Below the pieces are notes generated by a model, which made no database searches, was not told where the DNA came from, and worked only from the letters and a program-made list of their open reading frames with translations. 64,000 bases of DNA from Lentisphaerota bacterium (GTDB lineage: Bacteria; Verrucomicrobiota; Lentisphaeria; Oligosphaerales; JABHEG01). The DNA is taken from assembly GCA_018676675.1 (NCBI GenBank), contig JABHEG010000060.1, forward strand, positions 1-64,000, read 5' to 3'. Shown here one piece after another: positions 1 to 8,694 of this stretch; position 1 is the stretch's first letter; every line of letters starts with the position of its first letter. The position numbers were made by a program, and so were the translations under genes.

Positions 1-118
1 AAGGACTCACCGAACGCCGGCCTGGACGCAGCTTTCCGAGGAAAAAAACACCAACGAAGCACCGTCACGTCATGAACCGCAAAAGGATCTGAGGCCGTCG
101 CGCCGCCCGGACGCTTAG

Positions 119-1321
119 GTTGACGGCATTGCCCCCGGGGCAGCGTTTGTCAACAGCGTCAGCGCTCATGCGAGAGACTATGACGACACCCACGACGGTG
201 CCATTCTACACAGTTGCGTGACCATCGTCCCAGCGTGTCTGGCAGTCGCCGAGGCCCGTGGGCACGGTCTGGGGGCCCTGCCCAAGGCAGACGGCGTCCC
301 GGTGTCGGGCCGGGAATTCGCAGCAGCGCTGGCCATGGCCCTTGAAGTTGGCACGCGGTTGGGACTGGCCTTCATCCCCTATCTGCACACCGGCTGGCTG
401 CCGACGACGATGTGGGGGCCGTTCGCGGCAGCCGCGGGATGCAGCAGGTTGCTTCATCTCGACAGCAACCAAACGCGCCATGCTCTCGGCATCGCTTACG
501 CCCAGGTACATGGCAACCGTCAGGCACTCATCGACGGGACCCTTGCCAAACGGGTACAGCCAGGATTCAGCGCGGTAGCTGGACTGCAGGCAGCCTGCCT
601 GGCAGCGCGAGGCATCACCGGCGCTGAGCATGTTGTCAATGGCACATTCGGACTGGCGGAACTCTACACGAACGGACAGGCAGATCGCGACTGCATCACC
701 CTTGGCCTCGGCAGCCGTTACGACTTCCTTGAGACGAGTATCAAACCGTTCCCATGCTGCCGCTGTACCCACGCCGTCATCGACGGCGCCGACCGAATCA
801 GGCAGGAACATGCGCCGTCAGCAGAGGACATCGTTCGCGGCTGCATTCTCCTGCCGCCAAATGCCATGGGCCAGGTTGGGAACCCCTTCCACCTGCGTGA
901 CAACCCAACCGTTGACGCTCAATTCAGCGCGCCCTATACAGCGGCTTACACCCTGATCCACGGTCCCCCCGGACTCAGTGCTTTCGACGCCGATCGTGTC
1001 CGCGCCGATGCTGATGTGATCGCCCTCGCCCGAAAGTTCAGCGCACAGTCATTCGAGCCCGGCAACAGCGGCCTGGTGCCGACAGAGATCGAAGTGGAAA
1101 TGCGGGATGGGGGCAAGCACCGCGTCCGTATGGAAGAGGTCAAAGGCAGCCGGGAATACCCTCTAACTGACCACGACAGACGACGCAAATTCGAAGACTG
1201 TGCGGCGCACGCCTCTCCCCCCCTCAAGGGCATCACCGGTGCCGACCTCCATGACGTGCTGCGCAACGGCATGGGGTGTGATGACATGCGCACGATCGCT
1301 CGGGCGTGTTGTCCCGGGTAA
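119..1321 (+). pseudogene. MmgE/PrpD family protein, 5'-truncated or interrupted
   Basis: The product resembles the MmgE/PrpD family (2-methylcitrate dehydratase, iminodisuccinate epimerase and relatives). The reading frame starts right after an in-frame TAG at 116-118 and runs on to TAA at 1319-1321. Its first residues hold the family's conserved stretch AAFVNSVSAHARDYDDTHD followed by VTIVPACLAVAE, so a GTG start at 218 would cut into a conserved motif. Complete family members are about 450-500 residues and have roughly 70-80 residues before this motif; here about 400 codons remain. The frame upstream of the TAG is open from base 2 but I see no PrpD-like sequence in it. I therefore read this as a decayed or interrupted gene; a sequencing error at the TAG is the alternative. 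The substrate cannot be told. Confidence 0.6.
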
Positions 1322-1375
1322 GCTGGAGTGGCACTGACATCCATCAACGACGTTGGGAGCCGAAGTCAATTCCCG

Positions 1376-1531
1376 CTAACTTCAGGTGCATCGCCCGTCG
1401 TAAGCCCACGACGACGCCCCGCCCTTGCCGAAGATCCGGCTTTGTTACTTGGCCAGATAGAGTGCCTTGAACTCGCCCACCAGCTTGCGCAGGTCTGCGC
1501 AGCGCGCCACATCGGTCGACTGCTTGGCCTG
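1376..1531 (-). pseudogene. Remnant of a duplicated Ni-superoxide dismutase gene (3' end)
   Basis: Bases 1448-1530 match bases 4704-4786, the 3' end of the Ni-SOD gene at 4701-5165, with only two differences that I can see. Read on the minus strand they encode the last 27 residues of that protein (AKQSTDVARCADLRKLVGEF, then KALYLAK), followed by a TAA stop. Both differences are synonymous. A weaker match continues into the 3' flank (about 1376-1444 against 4632-4700). Nothing of the metal-binding N-terminus is present, so this is a non-functional fragment. The two copies flank the beta-helix gene at 1560-4436, which suggests a duplication that included this interval or an excision between repeats. 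Confidence 0.75.
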
Positions 1532-1559
1532 GCATCCACTTAGCAATAGATCCCGGGGG

Positions 1560-4436
1560 CTACTCGGGCGCCCTGCCCCGCTCCGGGCCGGCGTCCGCCA
1601 GCCACGAACGCGTCAGCCCCACATTGTCCACGTAACAGTTGCCTTTGTCGCTGACCTTGAACCCGACCTTGACCTTGCCGTTTGCCGGCGCAGTGAAATG
1701 TAGGTATTGGTGACGCCAGCCGCCTACGGGCTGCGTGCCGCTCAGGTCCCTGCTCCGGATGACGGTCTCGTCGTCGAGCACGACGAGCTCAACATGCGCC
1801 GGCGGTAAGGAGTCGTGATCGCTGACGCCGTCACTCTCCGCGGCGCGGTCGATGCTCGCCTGGTTCAGATCGTGGTAGTCCCGTGCCCGTGCCGGTTCCG
1901 TATCGGGCTTGATTCGGAGGTACGCGCTGAACGTGTACCGCTCCCCGGCAGCGACCTCGATGGACGATGTCGGCCGATCGTGGGTATCCGTGCCACTGAA
2001 GACGGCAAGCAGATCCCCTTTGCCAGGCGAGCTGATCAGTAGGGCGTTCCTGAAGATACTGTTTCTCCCGGTCGGGGACGTGGTTGACTCAGCGCCTGCA
2101 AAGCCACCGAAATGCCTTGCTTCGACGGTCCCGTGCCCCCGCTTTCCCCAGCCGCGCGGCAACTCGGGCTCCTGTATCAACACCTGGTCGGGCGCGGCGC
2201 CCTTGGTCAGGCCGCCCCGGCAATAATCAAAGGAACTGTTGTTGATCAGATTCCGGTACTGGAAGCTGGTCGAACGGTACGGAACAAGCGCCGGCGGGTC
2301 ATCCAGGTTGCACCCGGCGCGCCACATGGTCCCGTTCCGTTCATACGCGCCGATGTCGACCTCCTGCTCCGCCTGCAGATCCGCTATGCCGGGAAGGGCT
2401 GTGCCCGTGCCCACGATGCCTCCTGTCACTTTCTCAATGTACGCCGGGGTGTGCACAGCCGGATCAAAGTCCGCCGATCCCTCTCCTGAGAGGACGCGTT
2501 TCGCTTCGCCGCAGGCGCGATTTGTCCACGTGGTGAGTCCGTTCGAGTTTCCTTTGAACGCCCGCACCTGCACGGCAACGTTATTCGCCCAGATAGAGCC
2601 GAACGAATCGACCGGCCCGTCCCAGGGACCGTAGGCGTTGTTGATGTTCCCCGGCAAGTTCCACCTGTTGGGCGGGGCCCTGTAGGTTCCGGTTGCGGGA
2701 TCCCGGCACTCAAGAACCGTGTTGTTGAGGAGCATGGTGAAGTTGCTGGGTACATTGGTCCGGATGCCGGTGCCGCCGATGTCCCACACAACGTTGTGGT
2801 GAGCCAGCCAATTGGCGTTGAAGTTGTCAAGATAAAGTCCGTTTCCCTCAGCGACGTCATGGAACCAGTTGTACGCGATCTCGGTGTTCTCCACGTCGCC
2901 GTTGGAGTGGAGCGCGCCCATGTCGTGCGTGAGCCAGCCGGCATTCGAGAAATCGTTGAACAGGACCCGTGATTTGCGGGCACGGACAGCCGCGGCCGAC
3001 CGACCGCAACGAGTCACCGTGTTGTACGAGGCCGTATTGCGTACGCCTGCGAGAGACAGGCCGTTCTCGCCCATGCCCAGGTAGTTGACATTGCGTATCA
3101 GGTTGTTGTGCAGAACATTGTCGCGGCCCTGGATGAAGACGCCCATGCCCGCGCAGTCTTGCACCACCGAGTTCGTCACAGTCACATGGGACGACAGGTC
3201 GTCAACCAGGATGCCTGCCACCGGGCCTGGTAGCCCCCGGTCCATTACGGACTGCGACACGGAATAGCCATAAGTCGGCATCTCGACTCGCGCGCCGTCG
3301 ATCAGGCAGTGCCGCGAGTTGTAGACGCCAATCCCGGCCGCGCGCACCGTCACATCCGAGACGGTGATGTGTTCGCTGTCTCGTATTGCCAGCCCGCTAT
3401 CCCGGCTCTTGTAGTAGTAATCGACCCCGTCCCTGTTGGGGTCTTGCCTGGAGAAGATCTCGATGTAGCTGCGGTCCGGGTCGTTCCTGTCCACGGTGTA
3501 ATGGAACTCACCTTCGGCATCGAGAAGGGCTCTCGCGCCCACCAGGTACGCAGTGTTGTCGTGCTTTGCGACATTGCCCGGCATCATGTTCAGTGCCAAC
3601 CAGCCGCTGCCCGTCCGGACCTTAACCGCTCCCGCATGAACAAGCGCGCCGGTGCGGGGATCCCGAGTGTCCGCCATCACCACTTCCTCAACCGGCAGGA
3701 TCCACGAGGTCCAGCGTTTCCAGCAGTTCGCCCACAGCCACGCGCCCTGCAGTGCTGCGGTCGTGCAGTGGTCGGGCAGCGGGGCTTCGAAGCTGGTGTA
3801 GACGTGGAACAGCCCGTCCACCCGTTGGCCAATATGGCGGGGATTCTCCCCATGCTTCCCGCCTCCCCCGACGGTACTCTTCGTCGGATCGATTCTCGCC
3901 GCAGCCCGATCCATCAAGTCGTGATTCGTGGGCGGCTTGTTGGGGTGTCGTGCCAGGCTGAGTGGTTTGTCGCTCCTGAAAACAAGCGTGGAGTACATCA
4001 TGGCTGAGATGTCTCTGCCATAGTAATCCCGTTGCTTCTTGGTGTGCAGAAGCGGCTTGCCGGGCGTAACTCCGGCACGCCAGATATTCTCTTCCGCCTC
4101 CACCCATTCCTGTGTCACTCGTTCCAGGGACGTGATGACGACGTCCTGCGCGTCTCCGGTCGAACTGCTGATCCTGACTGGGGCATCGGCACTGGCTTTG
4201 AGACCGTCAATGACGATCGTCTCGGAGTAGATGCCGGGCGCTACGGTGCAGGTTCCAGAAGCCTCCGCCTGTAGCACGGACAGCGCTTTTTCAATGGTCC
4301 TGAAAGGCGCGGCCCGGGTTCCCGGATTCGCGTCGTTCCCAGCCACCGCTACATGGACGGAAGGCCCGCCGCCGGGGGCAGCCCAAGCAGTTGCAGTCGC
4401 GACCACAAGCAGGATACAGAAGCCGTACCGTTTCAC
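1560..4436 (-). CDS. Secreted right-handed parallel beta-helix protein with C-terminal binding module
   Basis: This 958-residue protein is probably exported and acts on, or binds, a polysaccharide. It starts at a GTG with an AGGAGA ribosome site 9 bases upstream, and has a clear signal peptide (cleavage near AWA-A, residue 19-20). Residues about 25-80 carry the GNDANPGT...PFRTIEKAL motif common at the N-terminus of DUF1565/pectate-lyase-fold proteins. The middle (about 350-600) has the N- and V-rich rungs of a parallel beta-helix (repeated 'ITVSD', 'VTNSVV', 'NLIRN', 'NTVLE'). From about residue 729 a separate module begins at NLINNSSFDY, with aromatic residues and a beta-sandwich look similar to CBM4/9-type modules. 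No catalytic residues can be assigned, so lyase, hydrolase or epimerase activity remain open. Confidence 0.8.
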   Translation of the reverse strand: MKRYGFCILLVVATATAWAAPGGGPSVHVAVAGNDANPGTRAAPFRTIEKALSVLQAEASGTCTVAPGIYSETIVIDGLKASADAPVRISSSTGDAQDVVITSLERVTQEWVEAEENIWRAGVTPGKPLLHTKKQRDYYGRDISAMMYSTLVFRSDKPLSLARHPNKPPTNHDLMDRAAARIDPTKSTVGGGGKHGENPRHIGQRVDGLFHVYTSFEAPLPDHCTTAALQGAWLWANCWKRWTSWILPVEEVVMADTRDPRTGALVHAGAVKVRTGSGWLALNMMPGNVAKHDNTAYLVGARALLDAEGEFHYTVDRNDPDRSYIEIFSRQDPNRDGVDYYYKSRDSGLAIRDSEHITVSDVTVRAAGIGVYNSRHCLIDGARVEMPTYGYSVSQSVMDRGLPGPVAGILVDDLSSHVTVTNSVVQDCAGMGVFIQGRDNVLHNNLIRNVNYLGMGENGLSLAGVRNTASYNTVTRCGRSAAAVRARKSRVLFNDFSNAGWLTHDMGALHSNGDVENTEIAYNWFHDVAEGNGLYLDNFNANWLAHHNVVWDIGGTGIRTNVPSNFTMLLNNTVLECRDPATGTYRAPPNRWNLPGNINNAYGPWDGPVDSFGSIWANNVAVQVRAFKGNSNGLTTWTNRACGEAKRVLSGEGSADFDPAVHTPAYIEKVTGGIVGTGTALPGIADLQAEQEVDIGAYERNGTMWRAGCNLDDPPALVPYRSTSFQYRNLINNSSFDYCRGGLTKGAAPDQVLIQEPELPRGWGKRGHGTVEARHFGGFAGAESTTSPTGRNSIFRNALLISSPGKGDLLAVFSGTDTHDRPTSSIEVAAGERYTFSAYLRIKPDTEPARARDYHDLNQASIDRAAESDGVSDHDSLPPAHVELVVLDDETVIRSRDLSGTQPVGGWRHQYLHFTAPANGKVKVGFKVSDKGNCYVDNVGLTRSWLADAGPERGRAPE

Positions 4437-4700
4437 GGACTGATCTCTCCTATCTGCCCCCCCCGTGCCTCTTGATCACGCATTCCGCCCTGCTCCGGTC
4501 TTGCCGCAAGTTCAGCGGTTCACGGTTGGTTTCCAGGCATGATACAAGCGATTTCCCCTCCGCACTGGGCACAACTGCTTGTTCCCAACCCCTACACGGT
4601 GAGCCCCGAAGTGAAGTCCTTTGCGCGGGAGGTCAGGCTAACTGCATCTGCGGGCGTTAATCGACGACGCATCCTCGCCCCTGCCGGAGATCCGCGTCTA

Positions 4701-5165
4701 TCACTTGGCCAGGTAGAGTGCCTTGAACTCGCCCACCAGCTTGCGCAGGTCTGCGCAACGCGCCACATCGGTCGACTGCTTGGCCTTCATCGTCTGTACC
4801 AGCATCTGGTGCAGAACAGTCACCTTCCTGGTGTAGGCTTGATGGGCCGCAGCATCTTCCGTCGACACCGGTTTGACCCGTTGAGCCATGAAGTAGAACG
4901 TGATGATCTCCGCCAGTTCGCTGGCGTGGTGCTCTTTGTTGTTGACCCAGCGGACGAGTTGATTCTTGTCCGCCCCCTTCGCTTTGCTGAGTTCCTTGAC
5001 CTGTTTCATGGACTTCTCGATGGTCGTCACATGCTCCAGCATAAGCGTGAAGCGCGCATCGTCATCGTAGATCCCGCACGGAATCTGGCAATGTCCCCAC
5101 GCCCTTCCACCGACCAGTCCGCCAAGCGCGATCGCAACCAAAACTGCCGCAAACTTCCGGTTCAT
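4701..5165 (-). CDS. sodN: Nickel superoxide dismutase, exported form
   Basis: The 154-residue product fits the Ni-SOD family (Sod_Ni), which dismutates superoxide. The sequence shows the nickel hook HCQIPCGIY at residues 25-33; in known enzymes His1, Cys2 and Cys6 of the mature chain bind nickel, with Pro5, Gly7 and Tyr9 also conserved, and all are here. The 24 residues before it form a typical signal peptide (MNRK, hydrophobic core, RAWG), so cleavage before His25 would itself expose the nickel-binding N-terminus. In Streptomyces a separate protease (SodX) removes a propeptide; no sodX is next to this gene. The mature length of about 130 residues is near the usual 117-130. The rest is helical, as expected for the four-helix bundle. 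A 3' fragment of a second copy lies at 1376-1531. Confidence 0.88.
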   Translation of the reverse strand: MNRKFAAVLVAIALGGLVGGRAWGHCQIPCGIYDDDARFTLMLEHVTTIEKSMKQVKELSKAKGADKNQLVRWVNNKEHHASELAEIITFYFMAQRVKPVSTEDAAAHQAYTRKVTVLHQMLVQTMKAKQSTDVARCADLRKLVGEFKALYLAK

Positions 5166-5486
5166 TCGTCACACCCTTCTGTTTGTTCGCCGACCGCAAC
5201 GTGACCCAAACGGGGCATCGTTGCTGACGACTGTACTGCCAACTTCCGGCCTGGAAGCGCTGAGTAAACACGCGACCCCGCCCTTCGGGGTTGCTCTCTG
5301 AGTCTATGAGACGGCACCCCGGGACCAGAGTTGCAGTAACACCACCATATTCCCGCCACGATTGCTTCAGCCGGGCCGCGCGCCTCTCTTCCGGGAATGA
5401 CAGCCGAACCGAGAGTGAGACAGGGGAGCCAATCCCTGGAGCCGCGCCCCTAGAGGACCGTTGGCTCTCTGTTCAGCGGAACGCAC
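5166..5486. other. Intergenic region upstream of sodN
   Basis: No gene is visible in these 321 bases between the Ni-SOD gene and the radical SAM gene, both on the minus strand. It holds one small GC-rich hairpin at 5275-5291 (6-bp arms ACCCCG/CGGGGT, 5-base loop). It has no T-run on either side, so it is at best a weak terminator for the radical SAM gene. The promoter of sodN should lie in the last 100 bases before 5165, but I see no convincing -35/-10 pair. Confidence 0.4.
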
Positions 5487-6854
5487 TCATCCCTTCCGTG
5501 GAATAGCCCCCAACTCCTGCGCCGCCGCGATCCGGGGAGCATCCGGCCCGGTCACCACGTCGATCCGCCTACAGCCCGGAGGGCAGAGGGGGCCGCAGTT
5601 GCAGACATAGTCCCAGGGCTCGTACTCCAGCAGATCGGCGAGGGCCCTCCACATGCGCTGCGTTTCGGCACACAGTGTCACGGGCGTCTCGGGGCTCAGC
5701 CGTTTGGATTCGCTGATGAAGTGTCGGTAGATCGCCTCTTTGACGGCAAACGTGAACGGCCGGGGGCCATGTAACACCTTGTCCCACTCACCGGCCTCTT
5801 CCGCTGTCTGGGCGGCAGCAACAAACTCCGGATCCAGATTCTCCAGGCCAAGCGTCTTGTCCATCTCCGCCACACTGTCGAAAAAGACCGTCTCCATACT
5901 CAGGTTCTCGGGGGTAACGGTGGCGTAAAGCGCCTCCAGCATGTCCGTGATTTCGGCGCGCCAATTCCTGGTCGGGATGATCGGCTTACATTTGAAGCGA
6001 ACGGGATACCCCGCATCCACGCATTTCCGTGCCGCTTCGAGCCGTTGTTCCATCGTCCCCGTCCGCTGCTCATGCTGCCTGCTGACGGTGTGTGTGGTGA
6101 GCGTCCACAGGATGATCGTGTGCCCCTTGTGATCCAGATCGAGGAGAAAATCGACGTTAGCGCTCTTGCTGAAGAGGATCAGGTATTGGTCCGGGCGCCT
6201 GGCAAAGGCATCAACAAGCATCTCACACGCGCCGTATTCCGGCTCGATGGCCAGAACATCCTGTTCCACATCGTAGCGGAAGGTCTTCTGCCAACTGTTC
6301 TCGGTGATCAGTTCCTCCACGTGCTGCACAAACTCCTCGAGGTTGAGATTTATGACGTATACGGAGCCGCGCTGACAGTAGCTGCACCGATGCAGACACC
6401 CCCACGCGCTGTGCAGGTCGTGCAGGGTCCAGCAGACGAGGCTGTCGTTCCATTCCGAACGCTTCTCGTAATGGTAGAAGGGTCCCGCGCCGAACATGGC
6501 CAGGGTCCGACTGCCCGTAAACCACTGCTTGCAGTCCCCGTAGGAATCATAGGAGTCGATGCACTGCTTGAAAAGGTCGCTCTTCAGCACTCGCCCCCGC
6601 TCCTCGGGGCTGACCCACTTCAAAGCCCCGAAAATGACGTCCGGATCCGTGGGGTGACGGTAGGCCCCCTGCCGCGCTTCTCCCACCCAACCGCTCGCGC
6701 CAATCACTTCGGGCAGCTGCTCCTCGGTGATAACCTTGACCTCGGACGGATCGCGCCCGATTCCCCGCACCAGGCGTTCCATGCGCTGAACATTCCGTTC
6801 GTCACGCATTGCCCAGTCCATCGCGTACATGAATCGCGGTTGCCAGTCATACAT
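5487..6854 (-). CDS. Radical SAM protein of the spore photoproduct lyase-like family
   Basis: This 455-residue protein belongs to the radical SAM superfamily and most resembles spore photoproduct lyase (SPL)-like proteins, which repair UV thymine dimers in spore formers. The [4Fe-4S] cluster motif CxxxCxxC is seen as C153-C157-C160 (CLHRCSYC), preceded by HDLHSAWG. Other SPL-like features are KSANVDFLLD, where SPL binds SAM, and WTLTTHTVSRQHEQRT. Beyond the core is a distal Cys-rich tail (CNCGPLCPPGC, about residues 420-435) that could carry another metal site. The first 110 residues hold no recognised domain. PVC bacteria do not make endospores, so the real substrate is unknown; DNA repair is inference only. 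It is a single gene between sodN and hpt on the same strand. Confidence 0.72.
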   Translation of the reverse strand: MYDWQPRFMYAMDWAMRDERNVQRMERLVRGIGRDPSEVKVITEEQLPEVIGASGWVGEARQGAYRHPTDPDVIFGALKWVSPEERGRVLKSDLFKQCIDSYDSYGDCKQWFTGSRTLAMFGAGPFYHYEKRSEWNDSLVCWTLHDLHSAWGCLHRCSYCQRGSVYVINLNLEEFVQHVEELITENSWQKTFRYDVEQDVLAIEPEYGACEMLVDAFARRPDQYLILFSKSANVDFLLDLDHKGHTIILWTLTTHTVSRQHEQRTGTMEQRLEAARKCVDAGYPVRFKCKPIIPTRNWRAEITDMLEALYATVTPENLSMETVFFDSVAEMDKTLGLENLDPEFVAAAQTAEEAGEWDKVLHGPRPFTFAVKEAIYRHFISESKRLSPETPVTLCAETQRMWRALADLLEYEPWDYVCNCGPLCPPGCRRIDVVTGPDAPRIAAAQELGAIPRKG

Positions 6855-6940
6855 TTGGAGACCCTCATCTCAATCCGTAAACACATGTGTGGCCCCAGAA
6901 CCGCCCGGGCCACGTGAACTAGCTGTCTCTACCCCCATGA

Positions 6941-7555
6941 TCAGTCAGACAGGAAACAGGACTCCCGCACGACAATCACGCACGGGAGTTCTCTGAACTC
7001 CTCCGCAACATCCAGGCCATAGCCAGCAACCCAGCGATCAGGAACACGGAAGCCGTGGTAGTCTACCGGAAGTGTCTCCCGCAGAGCGCGAACAGCCGGG
7101 GTCGGACAGTCCAACTGCTTGTCGAGAAGCACACAGATCCTCACCGATTTCACTCCGACCTCAGTCAACAGTAACTCCCGGATGTGCGCGAGTGTGAAGC
7201 CCTGATCCAGAATGTCCTCAACGAGCACAACGTCCTTCCCTGCCAAATCAGCCCCCAACCAGTCGACGGAGACCGTTCGCTCCGTTTCGCCGGTTCCTTT
7301 GATCGCGGCTCCATAGGTCTTGGCCCGGACGAACTCAAAGCGAACCGAGGGTCCCCCGGCCTCCCTCAACTCCCGGCCCAGATCGGACATGAAAACAAAC
7401 GCCCCTTTGAGAACGCCCAGGAGAGTTATCTCATCGTGCCCGGAGAGATCACCTGCTATTGCCTGCGCCATCTCCCGGATACGTGCTCGTATCGCCGCCG
7501 CGTCAAGAAGCACAGACTCTATCCGGGGATCGCTCTCGAACCCTGACTCCGCCAT
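6941..7555 (-). CDS. hpt: Hypoxanthine phosphoribosyltransferase
   Basis: The 204-residue product converts hypoxanthine (and often guanine) plus PRPP to IMP/GMP in purine salvage, in the cytoplasm. The PRPP-binding signature VVLVEDILDQGFT is present, together with GVLKGAFVFMSDL near the start (flexible-loop and PPi-binding region), the RAKTYG segment, and VPDRWVAGYGLD at the C-terminal end, where family members bind the base and metal. Length is usual for the family (about 180-200). The ATG start is supported by a GAGGA site 8 bases upstream. Its promoter region carries the 8-bp tandem repeat at 7592-7671, 37 bases before the start codon. Confidence 0.93.
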   Translation of the reverse strand: MAESGFESDPRIESVLLDAAAIRARIREMAQAIAGDLSGHDEITLLGVLKGAFVFMSDLGRELREAGGPSVRFEFVRAKTYGAAIKGTGETERTVSVDWLGADLAGKDVVLVEDILDQGFTLAHIRELLLTEVGVKSVRICVLLDKQLDCPTPAVRALRETLPVDYHGFRVPDRWVAGYGLDVAEEFRELPCVIVVRESCFLSD

Positions 7556-7591
7556 ATCACATTCCTCACGCCGTTAGACCGCCCTGCCCCC

Positions 7592-7671
7592 GCTGAACCG
7601 CTGAACCGCTGAACCGCTGAACCGCTGAACCGCTGAACCGCTGAACCGCTGAACCGCTGAACCGCTGAACC
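7592..7671. repeat. Perfect tandem repeat, 10 copies of GCTGAACC
   Basis: Ten uninterrupted copies of the 8-base unit GCTGAACC fill these 80 bases; a partial unit follows. The block sits between two divergent genes, hpt (start at 7555, minus) and the secreted-protein gene (start at 7792, plus). Perfect identity of all units implies recent slippage or active homogenisation. Because the array is outside coding sequence, copy-number change would alter promoter spacing, not reading frame. No function is shown. Confidence 0.95.
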
Positions 7672-7791
7672 GCGAACATAGACGATGCCTCCTCAAACGC
7701 CACCACGGCGAGGAACTTCAAGTCGATTGCGCCGCCCCCTCATTCGACATAAAGTAGCCAGAGCTCACCAGCCCCAGGAGGATCCGCATCA

Positions 7792-8685
7792 ATGCCTACG
7801 ACACGACAGGCAGTATGGTTGTTTAGCTTCCTCGGCATCGTCCTCCTCCCGGAAGCGATGGCGGCAGACCCGGGGGAGATGGTCCCCAACAGCACATTCT
7901 CCAAAGGCAGCGGGAAACAGCCCGAAGCTTGGAGCAAAATGGATGGCATCACCACCCGTTGGGACCGCAAGGGGGGGAACCCCGGGGCGTGCCTCAAACT
8001 CGACACAAGTGTTCTGCAGGTTGACAAGAAGAAGTTCCTCCAGGCCCCCGCGGAGTACAAAGGCAAGAGCAAAGGCGGAAAGTACGCCACCGTGGGAGCT
8101 CATGAGGGCGTCTGGGCGTTCAGTCCACCAATCCCGGTTGAGCCGGAGCAGCGGTTCTTCATCCTGCAGGCGGATGTGCGTGGGCCGGCCAAATCCACAA
8201 CCCTGTTCTATCCCCAGGTGTTTGTGCGCGGCTTCCAGGAGTACAACCCCGAGAAACACCGCGACCACAGGGGGGCATCCTCGTTCTTCCATGTCCCGCA
8301 CGAAGGAGGCCCGGCATTCTCTGAGCAGTTCGGTAAAGGACAACGCAAAACCCACGAGGGCGACTACCTGATGTCTTACCGGCACAGCCTGGTCTGTCGG
8401 CTTACCGGACCGGATAAATGGCACCATTTTGAGATGGGCATCAAACTGCCGAAGATGAAGAAGTTCATCCCTGACGTCTTCCTGCTCAAATGCTACGCGA
8501 TGTGGCCCCTTGGGGAGTACTTCTTTGACAACGTCAAGATGCGCCCCTGCACGGAGGACGAGTACCGGAAAGCCCGCTTCAAAGGGCACTCAATCAAGGG
8601 CTTTATGCCAACGGCCGAAGATGCGAAAAAGCAGCGAAAACGCCCCGACCGTCGGCGTCCCTCCACGCCGCAACCGGCAAAGTAG
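7792..8685 (+). CDS. Secreted protein related to the C-terminal module of the adjacent pseudokinase
   Basis: This 297-residue protein has a signal peptide (cleavage near AMA-A, residue 24-25) and one extracellular module. The module runs from EMVPNSTF (about 28) to FDNVKMR (about 247) and has clear counterparts in the next gene: MVPNS.F..G, CLKLDT / CLHLDT, GDYLMS / GDYVMS, KWHHFE / KWHRHR, YFFDNVKM / YYFDNVTM. This start (NxxF...DNV end) is typical of jelly-roll CBM-like modules, so carbohydrate binding is plausible but unproven. The tail (about 265-297) is Lys/Arg/Pro-rich. An AGGAGG site lies 10 bases before the ATG. Its stop codon overlaps the ribosome site of the pseudokinase gene, so the two are surely one transcript and likely work together. 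Confidence 0.75.
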   Translation: MPTTRQAVWLFSFLGIVLLPEAMAADPGEMVPNSTFSKGSGKQPEAWSKMDGITTRWDRKGGNPGACLKLDTSVLQVDKKKFLQAPAEYKGKSKGGKYATVGAHEGVWAFSPPIPVEPEQRFFILQADVRGPAKSTTLFYPQVFVRGFQEYNPEKHRDHRGASSFFHVPHEGGPAFSEQFGKGQRKTHEGDYLMSYRHSLVCRLTGPDKWHHFEMGIKLPKMKKFIPDVFLLKCYAMWPLGEYFFDNVKMRPCTEDEYRKARFKGHSIKGFMPTAEDAKKQRKRPDRRRPSTPQPAK

Positions 8686-8694
8686 GTGGCCATA

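Noticed and set aside
3309-4007. 232-codon plus-strand open frame inside the beta-helix gene
   Set aside because: It lies wholly opposite a well-supported secreted protein with signal peptide and ribosome site, and its composition is typical of antisense frames in G+C-rich DNA.
1560-4436. Composite transposon flanked by the Ni-SOD copies
   Set aside because: The similar sequences are direct, short and coding in origin, with no transposase, inverted ends or target duplications visible.
7592-7671. CRISPR array
   Set aside because: The units are 8 bases and directly adjoining, with no spacers and no cas genes in the window.
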